From Cellulomonas marina (GTDB lineage: Bacteria; Actinomycetota; Actinomycetes; Actinomycetales; Cellulomonadaceae), in NCBI RefSeq assembly GCF_900111925.1, contig NZ_FOKA01000017.1, positions 16,533 to 80,532 on the forward strand: a DNA stretch of 64,000 nt, given 5' to 3'. The translations under genes and the position numbers were made by a program. Below are positions 61,191 to 64,000 of the stretch, in pieces (the first letter of the stretch is position 1; the number at the start of each line of letters is the position of its first letter). The notes under the pieces are model-generated. The model searched no databases and was not told the origin of the DNA. It was given only the letters and a program-made list of their open reading frames with translations.

Positions 61191-62035
61191 CGCGTCGTCC
61201 CCCACCCCTCGTGCGGCACGTCCTGCGGGCCGCCCCCCGCCGCGAGGGCGGCGTGCACCTGGCCCGCCATCCGCAGCGTCATGGCGCGCCGCCAGTCGGG
61301 CGCGCCGTGCACGTCGTCGAACCACGCGGGAACGGCCGCGTCGACCGCGGCGACGAGCGCAGCCGCCTCCGGGAGGGCCGGGAACGCGAGCCGGTACGGC
61401 CGCGGCACGCCCGCGGTGAGCGTGACCACGACGGACCCGTCGGGGTCGGTGCGCCCGGTGACGATGGCCCCGGATCGACCGAACGGCGCGAGCGACACCC
61501 GCCGCAGCACCGCGTGCGCCGCCATGGCGGGCCTCCCGACGTGCAGCGAGCGCAGCACCTCGCCGTCGGCCAGCGCCGTCGTCCCGTCGCCCGTGACGAG
61601 CTCGGCGACCGGGACGTGGCGCTCGCCGCCGTCGGGGGTCCACACGAGGGCCACCGCGTCCAGGGCGACGAGCAGCGTCGTCATCCCGCCGGCCGGCAGG
61701 GCGGTGCAGACGTTCCCGCCGACCGTCGCTGCCGCCCAGATCTTCGTCGACGCCACGAGCGCCCGCGCGCACGTGGCGACGAGGTGCTGGGAGCGCCACC
61801 CCGGCACCGGAGGAAGGGCGACGAGCTCGGCGACCGTGCACGTCGCGGCGATCGTCACGCCGTCGTCGTCGACCTCGACGGCCGGCCAGCCCAGCGAGGT
61901 GAGGTCGACGAGCACCCGCGCCGTCGACCCGGCGTACAGTGCGGTCCCCCCGGCGAGCGGCACCACGTCGCCGCCGACGACGACGTCCGCGCGCGTGCGC
62001 GCCTGCCGGACCTCGTCCACCGATGTCAGGTCCAT
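61187..62035 (-). CDS. Molybdenum hydroxylase FAD-binding subunit
   Basis: A 282-residue protein of the CoxM/XdhB type. VVPLAGGTALYAG and AAATVGGNVCTALPAGG are the FAD pyrophosphate-binding motifs. It passes electrons from the Mo/Fe-S subunit to the acceptor. Its stop overlaps the ATG of the Mo/2Fe-2S gene (ATGA). The ATG at 62035 opens the operon. The 268 bases upstream up to the PGPGW gene show no distinct promoter. Confidence 0.93.
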   Translation of the reverse strand: MDLTSVDEVRQARTRADVVVGGDVVPLAGGTALYAGSTARVLVDLTSLGWPAVEVDDDGVTIAATCTVAELVALPPVPGWRSQHLVATCARALVASTKIWAAATVGGNVCTALPAGGMTTLLVALDAVALVWTPDGGERHVPVAELVTGDGTTALADGEVLRSLHVGRPAMAAHAVLRRVSLAPFGRSGAIVTGRTDPDGSVVVTLTAGVPRPYRLAFPALPEAAALVAAVDAAVPAWFDDVHGAPDWRRAMTLRMAGQVHAALAAGGGPQDVPHEGWGTTR

Positions 62036-62303
62036 GCCCGTCCCGTCCGCCGTGCCGTCCCGGGACGCGCCCCGGGCGCGACCATCCTGGTCAGCGGCCC
62101 GCGAGGGCGCCAGGACCGCACCGCGGGACCTTCCTCACACCAGCCGGCCGGAGCGCCGCGACCCCGAGGCCGCCAGGCAGGTGCGGTGGCGCGGGTCACA
62201 CGCCGGGGGGTGAACCGGGCCGCGGTGGGAACAGCACGGCCCGTACCGTTCGTTGGCGGACCGACGGCACCCGCCGCCCGTCCGCCCCAGCCCCGGAGGC
62301 CCC

Positions 62304-62648
62304 GTGACCCGCACGCTCGAGGAGGAGATGGACGCCGGCGCGCGCAGCACCGGCTCCGCCCCCCAGCGCCTCCTGGCCCGCGTACGCGCGTGGACGGACG
62401 GCCGCCCCGGGCGCCGGCTCGCCTACCGCGTGCTGGTCGCGGTCGTCGGGGGTGCCACGGTCGTCGCGGGCATCGCCATGCTCGTGCTGCCCGGGCCGGG
62501 CTGGCTCGCGATCTTCCTCGGCTTGAGCATCCTCGCCTCGGAGTTCCCCGTGCTCCGCCCGGTGCTCGACCGGCTGCGCGGCCTCGTCCTGCGCGCGCTC
62601 GCCGTCGCGCGGACGTGGTGGGCCCGCCGCCGCGCCGGCCGCAGCTGA
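62304..62648 (+). CDS. PGPGW-type transmembrane protein (TIGR02611-like)
   Basis: A 114-residue protein with two membrane segments joined by LVLPGPGWLAIFLGLSIL, the hallmark of this family. The N-terminus is soluble and the C-terminus is basic. The GTG at 62304 follows GGAGG. Members are small membrane proteins without known function. Confidence 0.85.
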   Translation: MTRTLEEEMDAGARSTGSAPQRLLARVRAWTDGRPGRRLAYRVLVAVVGGATVVAGIAMLVLPGPGWLAIFLGLSILASEFPVLRPVLDRLRGLVLRALAVARTWWARRRAGRS

Positions 62649-62726
62649 CGCGCTCCTCTCGGAGGCAGTCGCGTCACGGTGGTTCGGGGATCAACGACGT
62701 CCGCTCATGCCGACGAGCGAATAGGA

Positions 62727-63398
62727 TCAGAGAGGACCGGCCGCGAGGGCGATCTGGTCCTCCTCGAGCGGGATCGACGGTGTTCCCGCGACGACCATGT
62801 TGGCCCGCTCCCATGGCCGCTGCTGGTCGAGAAAACGGAGCTCCTCGGCCATCCACTCGTGCCAGAACGCGACGGCCTCCTCGGCGTCCCCGTTGACACC
62901 CTGCGCGATGTCGCGTGCGATACCTCGCTCTTCAGCCATGGCGAAGTCCGACTGCACCCATACCGTCGCGTCGATCAACCCGGCCAGCTCCCGCTGGTTC
63001 GCCCCGACACCTTCTACGATGACGAGGTCGAGTCCGGCAGGGACCTCGATCGATCCGGAGCGGCCGTTCCGCTCCCACGCGGGAGGACGGAAGGACACGG
63101 CCTCTCCACGGCGCAGCGGCCTCAGGACGTGATCGGCCAGCAAGTGACCCCACGCGAAGTAGGGCTCGTGCCATGCGACGTCGTCGGTGTGGACGATCGC
63201 CGAGCGACCCGTCCCTCGAGACAGGCGCTCGGCAAGCGTCGACTTTCCCGATGCGCCACGACCATCAACAGCCACGACCCTTGGCCGCCCCGCCGGCGAC
63301 CCGGCCGCCTGCATCAGCAGCTGAAGGAATTGACTTCCCGACACTGCTCTCCAAGGACCTGCAGCTGGCTCTTCCTCACGCAAGGTCATCGATAACAT
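62727..63398 (-). CDS. P-loop kinase (uridine kinase-like)
   Basis: A 223-residue NTP-binding protein with Walker A VDGRGASGKSTLAERL near residue 44 and VIVEGVGANQREL further on, as in uridine kinase and related nucleoside kinases. The ATG at 63398 has a weak GGAG; the second codon is the rare TTA. An ATG at 63389 is also possible. The gene has clearly lower GC than the rest of the window and lies beside an insertion sequence, which suggests recent acquisition. Its substrate is unknown. Confidence 0.78.
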   Translation of the reverse strand: MLSMTLREEEPAAGPWRAVSGSQFLQLLMQAAGSPAGRPRVVAVDGRGASGKSTLAERLSRGTGRSAIVHTDDVAWHEPYFAWGHLLADHVLRPLRRGEAVSFRPPAWERNGRSGSIEVPAGLDLVIVEGVGANQRELAGLIDATVWVQSDFAMAEERGIARDIAQGVNGDAEEAVAFWHEWMAEELRFLDQQRPWERANMVVAGTPSIPLEEDQIALAAGPL

Positions 63399-63454
63399 GA
63401 CTCCAGACTGCCCTAGCGAGCGTCCCCGGACACACGCTGACACTCCCCGTCCAG

Positions 63455-63674
63455 GGACTTGACCCGGCTATCGGTGGTCGATTGCGGCTTCGAATGATGG
63501 TTGCCGCAGCTGGAGTGATGCTGGTGCTGCTAGGGACCAGTGGGTGCTACCAGGCCAACCAGGTCACCGAGAACGCCTCGTCGGACGGGTTGCGGCTGGA
63601 GCTGGGCGAGCTGCTGATGTCGAACCTGATGGTGTTGACGGCCGATGAGGGCGAGCCAGGGACGGGTCAAGTCC
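63455..63674. repeat. 12-base inverted repeat pair flanking the lipoprotein fragment
   Basis: GGACTTGACCCG (63455-63466) recurs inverted as CGGGTCAAGTCC (63663-63674). The right copy is in the end of the IS element. The left copy may be a remnant of a second element end. Confidence 0.55.
63494..63662 (+). pseudogene. Lipoprotein gene fragment truncated by the IS element
   Basis: From the ATG at 63494 the frame encodes a lipoprotein signal (MVAAAGVMLVLLGTSGC, Cys18) and about 40 mature residues (QANQVTENASSDGLRLELGE and onward). Conservation-like sequence stops near 63662, where the IS end begins; the open frame then runs into element DNA. The rest of the gene is presumably beyond the element. 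No strong ribosome site is visible. Its GC content is lower than average. Confidence 0.6.
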
Positions 63675-64000
63675 TGGGTAGTGGTGTAGCGGTTCGGCGT
63701 GATCCTGGTGTTGTTCAGGCGGTCAGGGCCAGGGTGTTGTCGGTGGTGTTGATCTGCGGGTTCGGGTCGGGGAGGGCCTGGAGGCGGGCCTTGGCCAGGA
63801 CGTCGAGGGCGAAGTAGCGGCGGCCTTCGGCCCATTCGTCGTGCTGTTCGGCTAGGACGGCGCCGACGAGCCGGGTGACGGCGTTGCGGTCGGGGAAGAT
63901 GCCGACGACGTCGGTGCGGCGGCGGATCTCGCGGTTGAGCCGCTCGTTGGGGTTGTTGGACCAGATCTGGCGCCAGATCTCCTTGGGGAACGCGGTGAAC
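63661..64000 (-). mobile_element. IS256-family insertion sequence, right end (partial)
   Basis: The element enters from the right edge. Its end is placed near 63661 because the transposase C-terminus lies just inside and lipoprotein coding similarity stops there. The terminal sequence GACGGGTCAAGTCCTGGG is the probable terminal inverted repeat. The other end and the target duplication are outside the window. Confidence 0.75.
63715..64000 (-). CDS. IS256-family (mutator) transposase, C-terminal part
   Basis: The last 95 complete codons are present (63715-63999), reading [20 protein letters not shown], then [20 protein letters not shown] and [20 protein letters not shown], the conserved end of IS256/mutator transposases including the catalytic-domain glutamate region. 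The stop is at 63715. The start and the DDE aspartates lie outside the window. Confidence 0.93.
   Translation of the reverse strand, partial: FTAFPKEIWRQIWSNNPNERLNREIRRRTDVVGIFPDRNAVTRLVGAVLAEQHDEWAEGRRYFALDVLAKARLQALPDPNPQINTTDNTLALTA

Noticed and set aside
62660..63660. tRNA gene or attachment site as cause of the low-GC edge
   Set aside because: I looked for T-loop and acceptor-stem patterns and found none. A site may lie beyond the window.
63482..63817. Full-length small protein starting at TTG 63482
   Set aside because: Only the first part up to about 63662 looks like a lipoprotein; the rest is the antisense of IS256 DNA.
63963..63980. Perfect 18-base palindrome AGATCTGGCGCCAGATCT
   Set aside because: It lies in the coding sequence of the transposase, where the repeated Trp-Arg-Gln-Ile-Trp residues produce it. 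No regulatory role is needed.

Overview
The window is very GC-rich (about 75% by eye), uses many GTG starts and GTGA/ATGA stop-start overlaps, and encodes families typical of high-GC Gram-positives: ANTAR proteins, a LAxTG sortase signal, a DUF6766 membrane protein, and the membrane protein often mis-named 'LigA'. I infer an actinobacterial chromosome. The dense polysaccharide and galactoside hydrolases fit a Cellulomonadaceae-like saprophyte, but no marker gene in the window proves that.

Layout. 1-6952: molybdenum cofactor and molybdate uptake (MobA/MocA-like, moaB, moaE; moaD-moaC-moeZ; a HTH-TOBE regulator with modABC). 6971-8089: a coiled-coil protein of unknown role. 8098-17427: lutABC, a fused lactaldehyde aldolase/dehydrogenase, a LacI regulator, rhamnulokinase and rhamnose isomerase, with two matching LacI-type operators. 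Together these would take L-rhamnose to dihydroxyacetone phosphate and pyruvate. 17596-22574: a sugar-nucleotide cluster (RfbF-like, SDR epimerase, RfbC-like, SAF-domain oxidoreductase) and a GT2 glycosyltransferase coupled to an FMN hydroxyacid oxidase. 23897-27457: tandem DUF4038 glycosidases, one secreted and one membrane-anchored. 27470-29644: a LOV-domain PP2C phosphatase. 29846-33826: GH35 and GH42 beta-galactosidases behind a promoter with two palindromic operators. 33884-38444: a wall-anchored nucleotidase, a PRC-barrel protein, a membrane protein and an SMP-30 lactonase. 38556-53332: a signalling and stress stretch with a second PP2C phosphatase, several small unknown genes, a histidine phosphatase, NAD(P)HX dehydratase, a CheB-like gene broken by one extra base, a CheR-PAS protein, three ANTAR proteins, Mn catalase, and a lipoprotein / 30-residue membrane peptide / DUF6766 operon. 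53433-55784: a polar amino acid ABC transporter. 55890-62035: a membrane protein, a purine-type deaminase, XdhC and a two-gene molybdenum hydroxylase. 62304-64000: a PGPGW membrane protein, a lower-GC P-loop kinase gene, and an IS256-family element cutting a lipoprotein gene at the right edge.

How the genes fit together. The molybdenum genes at the left supply cofactor for enzymes such as the xanthine dehydrogenase-like protein at the right; the adjacent deaminase and XdhC suggest purine nitrogen salvage. The rhamnose and lactate genes form one pathway. The glycosidases, galactosidases and wall-anchored nucleotidase point to scavenging of plant or microbial polymers. The PAS, LOV, GAF, PP2C and ANTAR proteins suggest light and stress sensing acting through partner switching and RNA antitermination. 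No intergenic gap exceeds 300 bases, and I saw no rRNA, tRNA, CRISPR array, prophage or replication origin.
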